From: Ignavibacteria bacterium UBA2333
GTDB taxonomy: Bacteria; Bacteroidota; Ignavibacteria; Kapaibacteriales; Kapaibacteriaceae
Length of the DNA stretch: 24,261 bases
Reading direction: 5' to 3'
Assembly: GCA_002344895.1 (NCBI GenBank)
Contig: DDUR01000080.1
Span: forward strand, 1 to 24,261
Shown: piece by piece, positions 1 through 7,914 of the stretch
Layout of the letters: each line of letters begins with the position of its first letter
How positions within the stretch are numbered: the first letter of the stretch is position 1
Notes under the pieces: generated by a model
Seen by the model: only the letters and a program-made list of their open reading frames with translations
What the model was told of the DNA's origin: nothing
The model's database searches: none
Program-made: the position numbers and the translations under genes

Positions 1-80
1 ATGGGGGATGGTGCGGGAAGATGGGGGATGGTGCGGGAAGATGGGGGATGGCGGGGGAAGACTGGGAGGCAGGTGGGGAG
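1..80 (+). repeat. G-rich 20-nt tandem repeat (10-nt sub-period)
   Basis: The first 60 bases are three near-perfect copies of a 20-nt unit (atgggggatggtgcgggaag), followed by a degenerate G-rich tail to about position 80. The unit splits into two related 10-nt halves. It lies upstream of the secreted-protein gene starting at 162, G-rich on its coding strand. A related array lies in opposite orientation at the other end of the window. The array may continue to the left of the window. Confidence 0.9.
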
Positions 81-161
81 TTAGATTCCGCGTGTGTAAC
101 AAGACTTGAATGATCGTGGAAATAGTTCGTATGTTGGTGCGATTCTTCACATGGAGTTTAT

Positions 162-2954
162 ATGCAACGTTGTGTTGCTATTGTTGCTGTATTGTTTCTG
201 TTCGTAGGATATGCGGACGCACAGATCGAAACTGGCCATTCAGCCATCACGGAAGGTACATCCTTCCTTGTTGCGTTCCCGGCAATACGTGCTAGTGTAA
301 CGGAGAAGCCGTTACCCAATACCTTAACAGTGATCATTACGGCGCGGGATACGGCGAGGGTTGTACTGCGGCGTGTTCATACATCGGCAACTCCAGCGTT
401 TGATACAACGGTTGTAGTAGCTGGTGGTACGGCACAACAGGTTGCAGTTTCCCGAGGGGGACGCTGGTCGATGGTAACCGAAAGTGAGGTAAAAAGTGAT
501 GTTGGTATAACCATCACATCAGACAAACCGATCTCTGTGGCGACAATGATTACGTGGAGTGGTAACTGTGAACGAACGATCCATTTTCCGGTAACAACAT
601 GGGGCACGGAGTATCGCGTCGTGAGTTTGTATCAAGATGGCTACGACTACCCCTTCAACTACCATAATCCTGGCCAGTTTCTTGTCATTGCTGCCCATGA
701 CGCTACGACGGTAACGTATACTCCAGCAGTTACAACAGCCGGTGGGACAGATGCCGCGTCCACACCACGAGGTGAGTCTCGTACGGTTACTCTACAAAGA
801 GGTCAAGCCTTCCTCGTTCTGGCAAAAATCGATACGACATTGGCACAATCGAACAGTACAGATCTCACAGGAACGAACATCGTATCGAACAAGCCCATTG
901 CCGTGATTTCAGGACACACAAAAGCTGCCGTTATGCGTCAGCCAACACGCCTTCCACACACCGGTATGTTTCGCGTTGGTGCACACTTTGTTCGCGGCCC
1001 GATTCACGAAGCTGTCACGCCCAATTCACTGGCTGGTACTGAGTTTGTCACTGCTCCCGTTATGCATAAGGAACGAGATCTTGTGGGCACGAAGTTCGCA
1101 CAGCACGGCGTAGATGATGATCGAGGTGACGTAATTCGATTTCTTGCAATTTCCGATTCCACAACAGTTCAAAGATTTGTACCTGCTACGCAGGAGTGGA
1201 CAACGCTGCGAACACTTCGTGCTGGAGAGTACTATCAGGATTCTGTTGTTATCGATCCCGTACTGTGGCGAACATCACGTCCTGCACATTGTTATCAATA
1301 CGGAAAATCCTGGGCTGGACTCGTCGAACCTGTACGTACAAAGGAATCTGACGTTGAAAAACCTAATGGCCATCCTTCGATTCCAGCGGGCATGCCATTT
1401 CTGCAATCTGTCCCGCCGATTGATCGGTGGATCAACTATGCCTTGATACATCCAGATGTCGACATTGATAACTTTGTTATTGTAGTATATAAAAAGTCTC
1501 ATGCGAGTCAGATTCGCGTCAATGGCACACCGGTTTCAAATACGCCGTCCTCCTCGACACTAGAGATTTCAAACACACCGTATTCATGCACACGACTACC
1601 AGTTACACCGAACAGAACACATGAACTGAAGTCAACCGCGGATTCAATAACATTCGCAGCATGGTCCTATGGCACATTCGATGGCCTACAACAGGGACGT
1701 TCCTATGGCCATACTCTCGGTTTTAATCAAACGCAGAACTGTTCCGACTCACTGAGTATATCGGGATCCCAGACCTGTACTACGGCAACGGCAACAATAA
1801 CATTGCATGGTTCTGAATGTGCGAGGTTCTTCTCGGTAGAGTATGATGCAGCCGACAATTCAAACGTCAGTGTGAGTTCGTACGATAGTCCATCAACTCG
1901 CACCATTCAGATCAGCGTCACACCACGCACACCTTCGAATCAATCAGCCTCTGCAGAGATTACTGTTCGCACACGTTCTGGCCGATATATCCGCACAACG
2001 TTGTCGACGATTGGTAATCCTCAACCAGCCGCAGTTTCGAACACGCTTCAACTTGGTGATTTACTATCTGGAGACACAACGGTTCATATCGTAACGGTTA
2101 TCAACAGAGCCTCGGACACCATGCGTTTTACGCCATCCGTATCGGGTAACCACCCCAATACTGAACTTGTCAACGGCGGCGAAATTCAGATTGCACCACT
2201 GGACACAGCTCACATCGAGATCCGTGCCATTGCGAACGAAGAAGGTCAGTTTGTTGATACACTTTGGGCTACAACGGCATGTTCGTCGAGAGTACTGTTA
2301 TCAAGGCTCAGCGGCTCGTATGAAAAACCTCAGATATCGATACAGTTTGATACAACGTCACCGACGGTTACACAACGTGTTAGCCATGTTCGTAATCCCG
2401 CGGCAACTGCGCTCATCATCATAGGGCACTCGCGTCGCGTTCACGAAGGAACGGGTGACGTCTTTGCGCTTGAGCTACCGGAAGGCACCTCAATCAACGA
2501 CGCGGTCTGGCCGCTTGAAATTCCAGCGCGCGATTCACTGCCTTTACTTGTACGTCTGGATAGTAAGGGGCAAAGTGGGCGCTTCCGTGAGACGCATTAC
2601 TTCCCTACTCTCAACTCCGATACAATCGTCGTAAACCTCGACGCAACGGTGGTTGACAGTACGACAAGCATTGCGGACTACGTCACAAACAGTCCATTGT
2701 CAGTTACGGTTATCCCCTCTCCCGTCCAAGGAACTTCACACATCAGCATAACGGGACTTACGGAAGGCACCTACCGTATCTCCATCGTCAACTCAAGTGG
2801 TACGATTATCACAAGCGAAACGTTGACAAACACCTTCGGTGAACAAACAACTCACCTACCGATGCCCTCAAACCTCATCCCTGGTGTCTACGTTGTTCGC
2901 GTTCAGCAACATGACCGAACGTCGGACATAACAGTACCGGTTGTTGGAAAGTAG
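162..2954 (+). CDS. Secreted IgGFc-binding-like protein with T9SS-type C-terminal sorting domain
   Basis: This 930-residue protein starts at an ATG preceded by GGAG at a good distance. Residues 1-20 form a signal peptide (MQRCVAIVAVLFLFVGYADA). Residues about 25-300 resemble the IgGFc-binding N-terminal domain of Bacteroidota surface proteins: a 'FLVAFP' start, repeated beta-rich 'SNKPIAVISGH' and 'SDKPISVATMITWSGNC' segments, and a 'WGTEYRVVS' motif. The middle is beta-rich with several cysteines. Residues about 845-930 look like a type A T9SS tail: an 'SVTVIPSPV' start, 'LTEGTYRISIVNSSG', and 'LPSNLIPGVYVVRV'-like strands ('MPSNLIPGVYVVRVQQHD'). The expected route is Sec export, then T9SS transport to the surface with cleavage of the tail. 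It is the only clear plus-strand gene and converges with the Rhs array. Its ligand is unknown. Confidence 0.85.
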   Translation: MQRCVAIVAVLFLFVGYADAQIETGHSAITEGTSFLVAFPAIRASVTEKPLPNTLTVIITARDTARVVLRRVHTSATPAFDTTVVVAGGTAQQVAVSRGGRWSMVTESEVKSDVGITITSDKPISVATMITWSGNCERTIHFPVTTWGTEYRVVSLYQDGYDYPFNYHNPGQFLVIAAHDATTVTYTPAVTTAGGTDAASTPRGESRTVTLQRGQAFLVLAKIDTTLAQSNSTDLTGTNIVSNKPIAVISGHTKAAVMRQPTRLPHTGMFRVGAHFVRGPIHEAVTPNSLAGTEFVTAPVMHKERDLVGTKFAQHGVDDDRGDVIRFLAISDSTTVQRFVPATQEWTTLRTLRAGEYYQDSVVIDPVLWRTSRPAHCYQYGKSWAGLVEPVRTKESDVEKPNGHPSIPAGMPFLQSVPPIDRWINYALIHPDVDIDNFVIVVYKKSHASQIRVNGTPVSNTPSSSTLEISNTPYSCTRLPVTPNRTHELKSTADSITFAAWSYGTFDGLQQGRSYGHTLGFNQTQNCSDSLSISGSQTCTTATATITLHGSECARFFSVEYDAADNSNVSVSSYDSPSTRTIQISVTPRTPSNQSASAEITVRTRSGRYIRTTLSTIGNPQPAAVSNTLQLGDLLSGDTTVHIVTVINRASDTMRFTPSVSGNHPNTELVNGGEIQIAPLDTAHIEIRAIANEEGQFVDTLWATTACSSRVLLSRLSGSYEKPQISIQFDTTSPTVTQRVSHVRNPAATALIIIGHSRRVHEGTGDVFALELPEGTSINDAVWPLEIPARDSLPLLVRLDSKGQSGRFRETHYFPTLNSDTIVVNLDATVVDSTTSIADYVTNSPLSVTVIPSPVQGTSHISITGLTEGTYRISIVNSSGTIITSETLTNTFGEQTTHLPMPSNLIPGVYVVRVQQHDRTSDITVPVVGK

Positions 2955-2960
2955 ACGGGG

Positions 2961-3050
2961 GATGACGCTGGCTCACGCTGGGTGACGCTGGGTGACGCTG
3001 GGTGACGCTGGGTGACGCTGGCTTACGCTGGGTGACGCTGGGTGTCGCTG
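2961..3050. repeat. 10-nt tandem repeat array (ggtgacgctg)
   Basis: Nine contiguous 10-nt units begin seven bases after the stop codon of the 162-2954 gene. Five read exactly ggtgacgctg; the variants are gatgacgctg, gctcacgctg, gcttacgctg and ggtgtcgctg. The same unit family recurs directly in front of two Rhs tip segments, near 9194 and 12670. Confidence 0.95.
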
Positions 3051-3059
3051 GGAAATCAC

Positions 3060-3215
3060 GGTGCCCGGTGAATTGGTACGAAGTCGTATTCACCGGGTAA
3101 CCACATTGCCCGGTGAGTTGATTGGGAGGCGTACTCACCGGGTAAACGCATTGCCCGGTGAGTTGATTGGGAGGCGTACTCACCGGGTAAACACCGAGCC
3201 CGCTGAATTGGTTTA
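3060..3215. repeat. 45-nt-period hairpin array A
   Basis: Three inverted repeats with 10-bp perfect stems: CCCGGTGAAT/ATTCACCGGG at 3064-3097, and CCCGGTGAGT/ACTCACCGGG at 3109-3142 and 3154-3187. A degenerate half-site (CCCGCTGAAT) follows at 3199. The left arms are exactly 45 nt apart. The A-to-G change in one arm is matched by T-to-C in the other, so the stem is kept. The array sits between convergent genes and could also end transcription, although no T-tract follows. Confidence 0.9.
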
Positions 3216-3370
3216 CTCCATTGGGTACCATTCATGCTTCTTTCGACGTGATCATCCACGGACTTTCATCAATACATTTTCTCGCTACGTGCAGTTGTCC
3301 GGACGGATACAGTGTAAATAGTAGTCTCTGCATCCGTGCCGAAAAAATCCATGACCTAGAATATAACGTT

Positions 3371-4285
3371 CTACCGTGTGTAGTGAAACGACAACATCTG
3401 GTAGTTATATGTCGTGTGCATAAACACGACCGTTCCGTACTCCTCTGAATGTGAAATGGAGCTGAATTCCATTTTATCTCTCGTTTGTAGAGGATAATAC
3501 ACGGCACAAGTGTCCTGCACTCGCTTACGTTGCTCTCTAAAGGCAATGAATTCTTTGAAGTCGCACGTAAGAGGGTTGATGATTGTACTTCCGTATGGTT
3601 CCTCGTTACTCAAGATCTCAGACCACTTCTTTTGCTCCGACTCCAGCGTCGTCGCTCTACCAGCTAGAAAACAAGAATCTGAGATGCGCGCACAGACTTC
3701 ATACTCTTGTTTGTACTTCCACCGCAGAGTATCCATCCATGGCCCCCATGGTTTCAGGTATGGAAACTTTCGGACCTGTTGGTTAATACATTTCCTGAGA
3801 CGGGCGATGTCTGTCGTTCGTAGAATTCCCGCCGTAGCATAGGCTTCCAAATACTGATCTTTAGAGTGTGATCTAACCTTCACCGCCGGTGACGGTGATC
3901 GCACCTTGTATACACGAAGTGAATCATTCCTCTTATAGTAATCCTTGGTCACGATGAACAAGGCAGTATCGCGTGGAGCATAGTGCATGGCAATAACATT
4001 CAGCTCCATTCCATACTCTAATGTGTCATGAATTCTGCCGGTTGTATCAACAAGTATTGCACATCGTCGAGATGGCATCGAAATGTAGCACGTTGTATCA
4101 CTCACAACGGCAACTTGGGCACTCTCCGATCGATTATATGCTTGACCACTCGTGTGACAACTCAGTTGTATGCATGCCTGAACCTGACGGAAGTTCTCTT
4201 GTGATATCATCGAACAAGGGATAAGCAGCATGGTTACAAGAACAACGAGTGTCATCCACGATCGATGCGATGTTGTTATACTCAT
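3371..4285 (-). CDS. Exported protein, candidate immunity protein for Rhs tip 1
   Basis: A 304-residue protein with an N-terminal hydrophobic segment (residues about 11-27, 'LVVLVTMLLIPCSMISQ') that reads as a signal peptide. 'LIPC' is not a good lipobox, so a soluble periplasmic or anchored form is likelier than a lipoprotein. The remainder has several Cys and Trp residues and no family I recognise. The ATG lies 11 nt after the stop of the Rhs tip 1 segment, so the two are probably co-transcribed. Position just after a polymorphic toxin tip, together with predicted export, makes it the likely immunity partner of a cell-wall-acting toxin. The role is inferred from context only. Confidence 0.65.
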   Translation of the reverse strand: MSITTSHRSWMTLVVLVTMLLIPCSMISQENFRQVQACIQLSCHTSGQAYNRSESAQVAVVSDTTCYISMPSRRCAILVDTTGRIHDTLEYGMELNVIAMHYAPRDTALFIVTKDYYKRNDSLRVYKVRSPSPAVKVRSHSKDQYLEAYATAGILRTTDIARLRKCINQQVRKFPYLKPWGPWMDTLRWKYKQEYEVCARISDSCFLAGRATTLESEQKKWSEILSNEEPYGSTIINPLTCDFKEFIAFREQRKRVQDTCAVYYPLQTRDKMEFSSISHSEEYGTVVFMHTTYNYQMLSFHYTR

Positions 4286-4296
4286 GAACGTGCGAC

Positions 4297-5844
4297 CTAT
4301 GGAGTTCTTTGTGGAACTTGAGACGCCTCTTGCTTCGATGCACTTGTGTCTGCTCCTCCGTCAGCAGGATTAGCCGTGTCCTGTATGACACGGCCAATAC
4401 CGAACAAGGTATATCCGCTATGACTAGATGTCCAGGCACTTTTGGACCGTCCATTCTCATCAGTTATTGTGGTCTTTGTAAACTTCATTGTTTCGAACTG
4501 AGAATCTACTATACCTCTAGTCTGAACATCCTCGTGTGCATAAGCTCCGAAGACATTTACAACTACTTCGGTATTCGTCGACCTACTTTGATCAACCTGA
4601 ACCGCAAGCACGACATGACCATTGTTTGATGTCCACGGGCTACCCTGGTCATGATGACCCATAAAAAGTACATCTCCTTCTTCAATCTTATCGAAGTCCG
4701 ATCGATCGAAATCGACCTTGTATTCTCGACCACCAATTTTCGCTCCAGTTTGTTCTCGTCCTGTAATGAGTTCTCGCCTAACTGAACCGTTTCCACCTTT
4801 AAACCAATTAAACATTCCCACGCGTGATCGATTCCCAAAACCAGCCTTACCATACGGGTCACCAGTGATGTTGCGGTAGCTGAAGTATACTATCTCATTG
4901 CACACGGCCTGCGTTGGCACAGTACCGTGCCTGAATGATGCTCCGTGAATTTCCGTCCATGTTCTTGATTTTAGCTTGCGAAGGTATGTCGCAGCATACA
5001 GCAATGCTCGTTTCTCGCGCTCTCCGTCGGAATCTATGACATTTGTTGGCGAGTCGAAGAAAGCACGATAAGGTGACCACGTTGGAGCTTCATCGGCAGC
5101 CGGATATACACTTAACCATCGCCCAACTCTTGGATCATAGATCCGTGCTCCATAATCCTGCTGATTCCCATCTCCCTTCACCTCATTATCATTCTCCTTG
5201 CCATTATACCCATACCGGTGTTCACCGCTTGCCTCGTTCCGACCGTCCATGATCATCCCAAAGGGATAGTAGTCGGTGCGGGTGAGGAGTTCGGCATCCC
5301 AGTCGGAGCCGTGTTTGACGGCAATGTCGGAGATGGTGGCGCGGACGTTGCCAAGGTGTTCTGTGAGTTCATACGACCTGGCGCCGGTGATTCGCGGGAA
5401 TACTGTTCCGAAATTTTGTATCGTGTCTGTCGCTGATGTAGAATACAGGGAACCCAGTTGGGCTACACCGATCCGCGACGAACCATAGATAGGCGCCTCG
5501 GTGAGACGCGCCGTTGTAGAGTCGGATGGTTTGGTGTAGATGGCCATGGTGTTCCCCTGGGCATCACGGACGTACCACGTTGTGACTTCCAGTGTTGTGC
5601 TCGGTTCGTAGTATCGTTTTACGACACGATTGCCGGATGCGTCGTAAAGATACGTCAGTTTTGATGTTGGTGTTGATCCTGCCTTCGTGATCGATCGGAT
5701 TTTGTTGTACGGAGTCCATACAATCCCATCGGCATTGATTCCAGCCGTGACGTCCTTTGTCATGTTACCAGCGTTGTCGTATGCATAGTTATTAGCATTC
5801 TGGTCGTGCAGGTCCGGTCCCGTCGTTATGAGGTTGTTCGTCAA
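4297..5844 (-). CDS. Rhs/YD-repeat core end with Cys/His peptidase-amidase-like toxin tip (tip 1)
   Basis: The open frame is 515 codons from a TTG that is unlikely to be a real start. It continues the core of the 6787-5792 frame after a frameshift. Residues 1-270 are Rhs core: 'YAYDNAGNMTKDV', 'YLYDASGNRVVKRYY', 'SYELTEHLGNVRATI', 'DYYPFGMIM', 'RYGYNGKENDNE', 'DYGARIYDPRVGRWLSV'. The usual VDP after this is VYP here, and the core closes with 'VIDSDG'. The tip (about 272-515) has a candidate nucleophile in 'AVCNEIVYFSY' (Cys near 315) and, after 'EEGDVLFMGHHDQ', a His in 'NNGHVVLAVQV' (near 411). This order is typical of CHAP or NlpC/P60-type peptidoglycan peptidases and amidases. The family assignment is tentative. 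A gene for an exported protein follows 11 nt downstream. Confidence 0.8.
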   Translation of the reverse strand: MTNNLITTGPDLHDQNANNYAYDNAGNMTKDVTAGINADGIVWTPYNKIRSITKAGSTPTSKLTYLYDASGNRVVKRYYEPSTTLEVTTWYVRDAQGNTMAIYTKPSDSTTARLTEAPIYGSSRIGVAQLGSLYSTSATDTIQNFGTVFPRITGARSYELTEHLGNVRATISDIAVKHGSDWDAELLTRTDYYPFGMIMDGRNEASGEHRYGYNGKENDNEVKGDGNQQDYGARIYDPRVGRWLSVYPAADEAPTWSPYRAFFDSPTNVIDSDGEREKRALLYAATYLRKLKSRTWTEIHGASFRHGTVPTQAVCNEIVYFSYRNITGDPYGKAGFGNRSRVGMFNWFKGGNGSVRRELITGREQTGAKIGGREYKVDFDRSDFDKIEEGDVLFMGHHDQGSPWTSNNGHVVLAVQVDQSRSTNTEVVVNVFGAYAHEDVQTRGIVDSQFETMKFTKTTITDENGRSKSAWTSSHSGYTLFGIGRVIQDTANPADGGADTSASKQEASQVPQRTP

Positions 5845-6787
5845 TGTGTGTGAGACGATTTGTGTTGGCTGTGTATGTATACGCTAATGAGTCGATCATA
5901 CTCCCCGAAGCATCGGCACGGTAGAGCGTCTTGATGTTGCCATTACCGTCGTAGGTGTAGAACGATGACCAATTGGTTGATGGTGCCTGCCACGATGTTG
6001 CGCCACGCAGGGATACCGTGTCGGTACGTATCCGGTTGACGAGATCGTAACGATATCGTGATCCCAGCGCAGTGTCTGTTGCTCCGTTACTTCGACGACT
6101 GTTCCAGCTCCAACCGGCGATGTTTCCGTTAAAGAGATCGCTGAGGTTTGACAGATGCCACGTCCCGACACCATCATCATATTGCGAAGTACCTTTGGAA
6201 AAGTCATCCGCATGATAGTGTAACATCATACCCCAGGCGTCACGTGCATAGGAAGGATTTGCGCCGGTTGTTGCCCCATCTGCCCCTTTATCATCACTCG
6301 GATGCAGGGATGGATAGTTGATGGCCTTTAGCCAGCCGTTGATGGTGTAGGCATAGTCGAGACCCTGGACGGAATCGGTACCCATTTCCAGGCGTTCGAG
6401 AGGTCCGTGGGGATAGTAGGAGTAGGATGCATCACGCTCCCAGATCACCAAATCACGACTCGTATAGACGGCAACGATACGCTGATCGTGATCGTACTCA
6501 TACCGATGAACAAACTGATCACGTCGGCCCGGTTGAACAGCTACCTGTGTGACCTTGCCCGAAACAAGGTCATACTCGTACTCTACACAAACAACCAGCT
6601 CAGTGAGACTTTCGGCACTGGCGGGCAATCGTTGTACCAGCCACGTTACGTTACCATGTGGATCATACGAATAGTACGTCACAACCTGATCACCTGTTGT
6701 TCCGAGGTCTCCATCCTCATCCGTAAGAGTCTTACTCACTCGATTCCGGAGATTCTGTTGAGAATTACCTTCACCGGGTAACCACAA
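5792..6787 (-). CDS. Rhs/YD-repeat core fragment, 5'-truncated and frameshifted
   Basis: The 331-codon frame holds successive YD-type repeats: 'YYSYDPHGNVTWL', 'YEYDLVSGKVTQV', 'YEYDHDQRIVAVY', 'YSYYPHGPLERLEM', 'LDYAYTINGWLKAI', 'RYRYDLVNRIRTD', 'YTYDGNGNIKTLYR'. Full Rhs proteins usually exceed 1,000 residues and begin with a distinct N-terminal region. Here Rhs similarity starts within the first 15 codons, right against a 45-nt hairpin array whose sequence supplies the first codons. The nominal start is TTG in that array, with no plausible ribosome site. The true reading continues into the 5844-4297 frame. The change of frame falls at a (CA)4 run near 5845-5855; one more CA would restore one reading frame through the whole core and tip 1. 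Confidence 0.8.
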   Translation of the reverse strand: MWLPGEGNSQQNLRNRVSKTLTDEDGDLGTTGDQVVTYYSYDPHGNVTWLVQRLPASAESLTELVVCVEYEYDLVSGKVTQVAVQPGRRDQFVHRYEYDHDQRIVAVYTSRDLVIWERDASYSYYPHGPLERLEMGTDSVQGLDYAYTINGWLKAINYPSLHPSDDKGADGATTGANPSYARDAWGMMLHYHADDFSKGTSQYDDGVGTWHLSNLSDLFNGNIAGWSWNSRRSNGATDTALGSRYRYDLVNRIRTDTVSLRGATSWQAPSTNWSSFYTYDGNGNIKTLYRADASGSMIDSLAYTYTANTNRLTHIDEQPHNDGTGPARPEC

Positions 6788-6850
6788 TGCCCGGTGAATT
6801 CATTCGGTGACAGATTCACCGGGTAACCACAATGCCCGGTGAATTAGTCC
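6769..6850. repeat. 45-nt-period hairpin array B
   Basis: A half-site TTCACCGGG lies at 6770-6778. A full inverted repeat CCCGGTGAAT/ATTCACCGGG spans 6790-6823, and another left arm lies at 6835-6844, again 45 nt from the previous one. The first half-site abuts the truncated 5' end of the Rhs core fragment. Confidence 0.9.
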
Positions 6851-7078
6851 AATCTTTTCGCCCGCCATGCAAATCCATGTTCTGAGTATCCGAATGTCCG
6901 CCAACTCCGATCACAAACTGCCATATCAAAGCGGTCAGTATCCGCCGGAATGTCATGCTATCACCCTTACAACAGGGGGTCAGTATGCTCCGGTGTATTC
7001 AGGGGGCAGTATGCTCCGAAATTTGGGGGTCAGTATGCTTCGGAATTTGGGGGGCAGTATGCTCCGGTGTATCCAGTA
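6851..7078. repeat. Duplicated intergenic block, copy 1, with IS21-end-like repeats
   Basis: About 110 bases of unique sequence (cgcccgccatgcaaatccat...) lead into five spaced copies of a motif like gggggtcagtatgctccgg, starting near 6931, 6975, 7002, 7026 and 7050. The block recurs at 9426-9627 with mostly identical unique sequence and four motif copies. Spaced repeats of this kind resemble the multiple terminal repeats of IS21-family elements, a resemblance recalled from memory. No istA or istB-like gene lies beside it. It occupies the gap between the tip 2 immunity gene and the Rhs core fragment. Confidence 0.7.
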
Positions 7079-7100
7079 CGCGTCCCATCGTCTCCGAGAT

Positions 7101-7823
7101 CTAGAACCTTAGCGTTTTTTCATGAACATATCTTGATGATAAACCGTCACGCACGTAAACGATGCCAATCAAATGCTCGAGTATCACGTACACGCGACTT
7201 GCCAATGCAAATGTTGCGCAGTCCTTCATCTTATGATGCGGAACACGTAGCATCAGCGTAGAAGACTCAGGCATACAAAGCGTGTCTACGTCCCATTCGA
7301 AAGGTTGTGGAAGTAACTCTGCTCCGATCAAGACTACTGGATCGCCATGAGCGTATAACTCGTAACTTCTTGAGAGATTGATTACAAGATTCTCATATCG
7401 TCGCCATACACCTTTAAGAGTGAGGCTACACGTTGGCATCTTTGATGTAGCATCATTACTGAGAGCCTTTAGACTATCAGGATCGTCATTGCAAGATGCG
7501 ATACCGGCTGGCTCAAGAGAGTCAACCGCCCGCGTCGTTATGTACAACTGGGTAACGTTCGTAAAATGAATTCGCGCAGTACATGTGACAGAATCATACA
7601 CGAGCATACTGTTCGCATACTCGACGATGGACTTAGTATCAACTGGCTGAGGCTGTTGTGACATACAAGGCACATAGCAGAGCACAGTTATAACGAATGC
7701 AAGTACGGACACTACTAGTCGAGTCAGAGTTTCATTCCGCGTGTTTTGATCTGTTTGCATATAATCACCGTTTAGCCGATAATCAATACATTCTTCTAAA
7801 TGATCGAGGAGATTATCTGTCAT
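7101..7823 (-). CDS. Exported protein, candidate immunity protein for Rhs tip 2
   Basis: A 240-residue protein from an ATG at 7823. An internal ATG at 7760 (residue 22) would put the hydrophobic segment 'LTRLVVSVLAFVITVLCYV' nearer the N-terminus and may be the true start. It lies 91 nt after the tip 2 stop. It is clearly related to the protein at 15307-14537: shared 'LVYDSVTCT', 'WRR.ENLVIN.SRSYE', 'GDP.VLIGA', 'VKDC'/'MKDC' and the C-terminal 'RYVHEKTL.F'. No known family is recognised. Export plus the position just downstream of a toxin tip suggest a periplasmic immunity function. Confidence 0.65.
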   Translation of the reverse strand: MTDNLLDHLEECIDYRLNGDYMQTDQNTRNETLTRLVVSVLAFVITVLCYVPCMSQQPQPVDTKSIVEYANSMLVYDSVTCTARIHFTNVTQLYITTRAVDSLEPAGIASCNDDPDSLKALSNDATSKMPTCSLTLKGVWRRYENLVINLSRSYELYAHGDPVVLIGAELLPQPFEWDVDTLCMPESSTLMLRVPHHKMKDCATFALASRVYVILEHLIGIVYVRDGLSSRYVHEKTLRF

Positions 7824-7865
7824 ACGGAAACGCCACAGTGCTTTGCTGTAAACTGTTTTTCACGT

Positions 7866-7879
7866 TGTCACTCGTGACA
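7866..7879. promoter_or_regulatory. Perfect 14-bp palindrome between tip 2 and its immunity gene
   Basis: TGTCAC-TC-GTGACA has two 6-bp arms around a 2-nt centre and lies about 43 bp upstream of the immunity ATG, in the only gap of the pair. It could be an operator giving the immunity gene its own control, or chance. No matching site was seen at the other two pairs. Confidence 0.25.
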
Positions 7880-7914
7880 CTGAGGCGTACTTGAGATAGA
7901 CTTGCACTCATGAT

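Noticed and set aside
3060..3215. CRISPR-like array
   Set aside because: The regular 45-nt period and 25-nt conserved part look CRISPR-like, but the intervening 14-15 nt are short and partly repeated, the array has only three to four units, and no cas gene is present.
2875..3259. Proteins with 15-residue repeats on both strands (e.g. LPGEYASQSTHRA)
   Set aside because: They are translations of the 45-nt hairpin array (45 is a multiple of 3, so frames stay open) with no start signal or upstream gene context.
4297..4330. Joining tip 1 and its partner into one frame
   Set aside because: An 11-nt gap separates the stop from an ATG that opens a good signal peptide, so they are separate genes.
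4563..4862. Alternative minus-strand frame inside tip 1 (similar shadows at 11896-12117 and 8271-8471)
   Set aside because: Fully overlapped by the tip frames, which carry coherent domain motifs; no independent signals.
5218..5488. Plus-strand frames opposite the Rhs core (also at 8749-9019 and 12224-12436)
   Set aside because: They recur only because the Rhs core is repeated; the minus strand carries clear YD-repeat coding sequence.
6867..7261. Plus-strand frames rich in 'GGQYAP' and 'GGSMLRNLG' repeats
   Set aside because: They are readings of the IS21-end-like repeat and run into the antisense of the immunity gene at 7101-7823.
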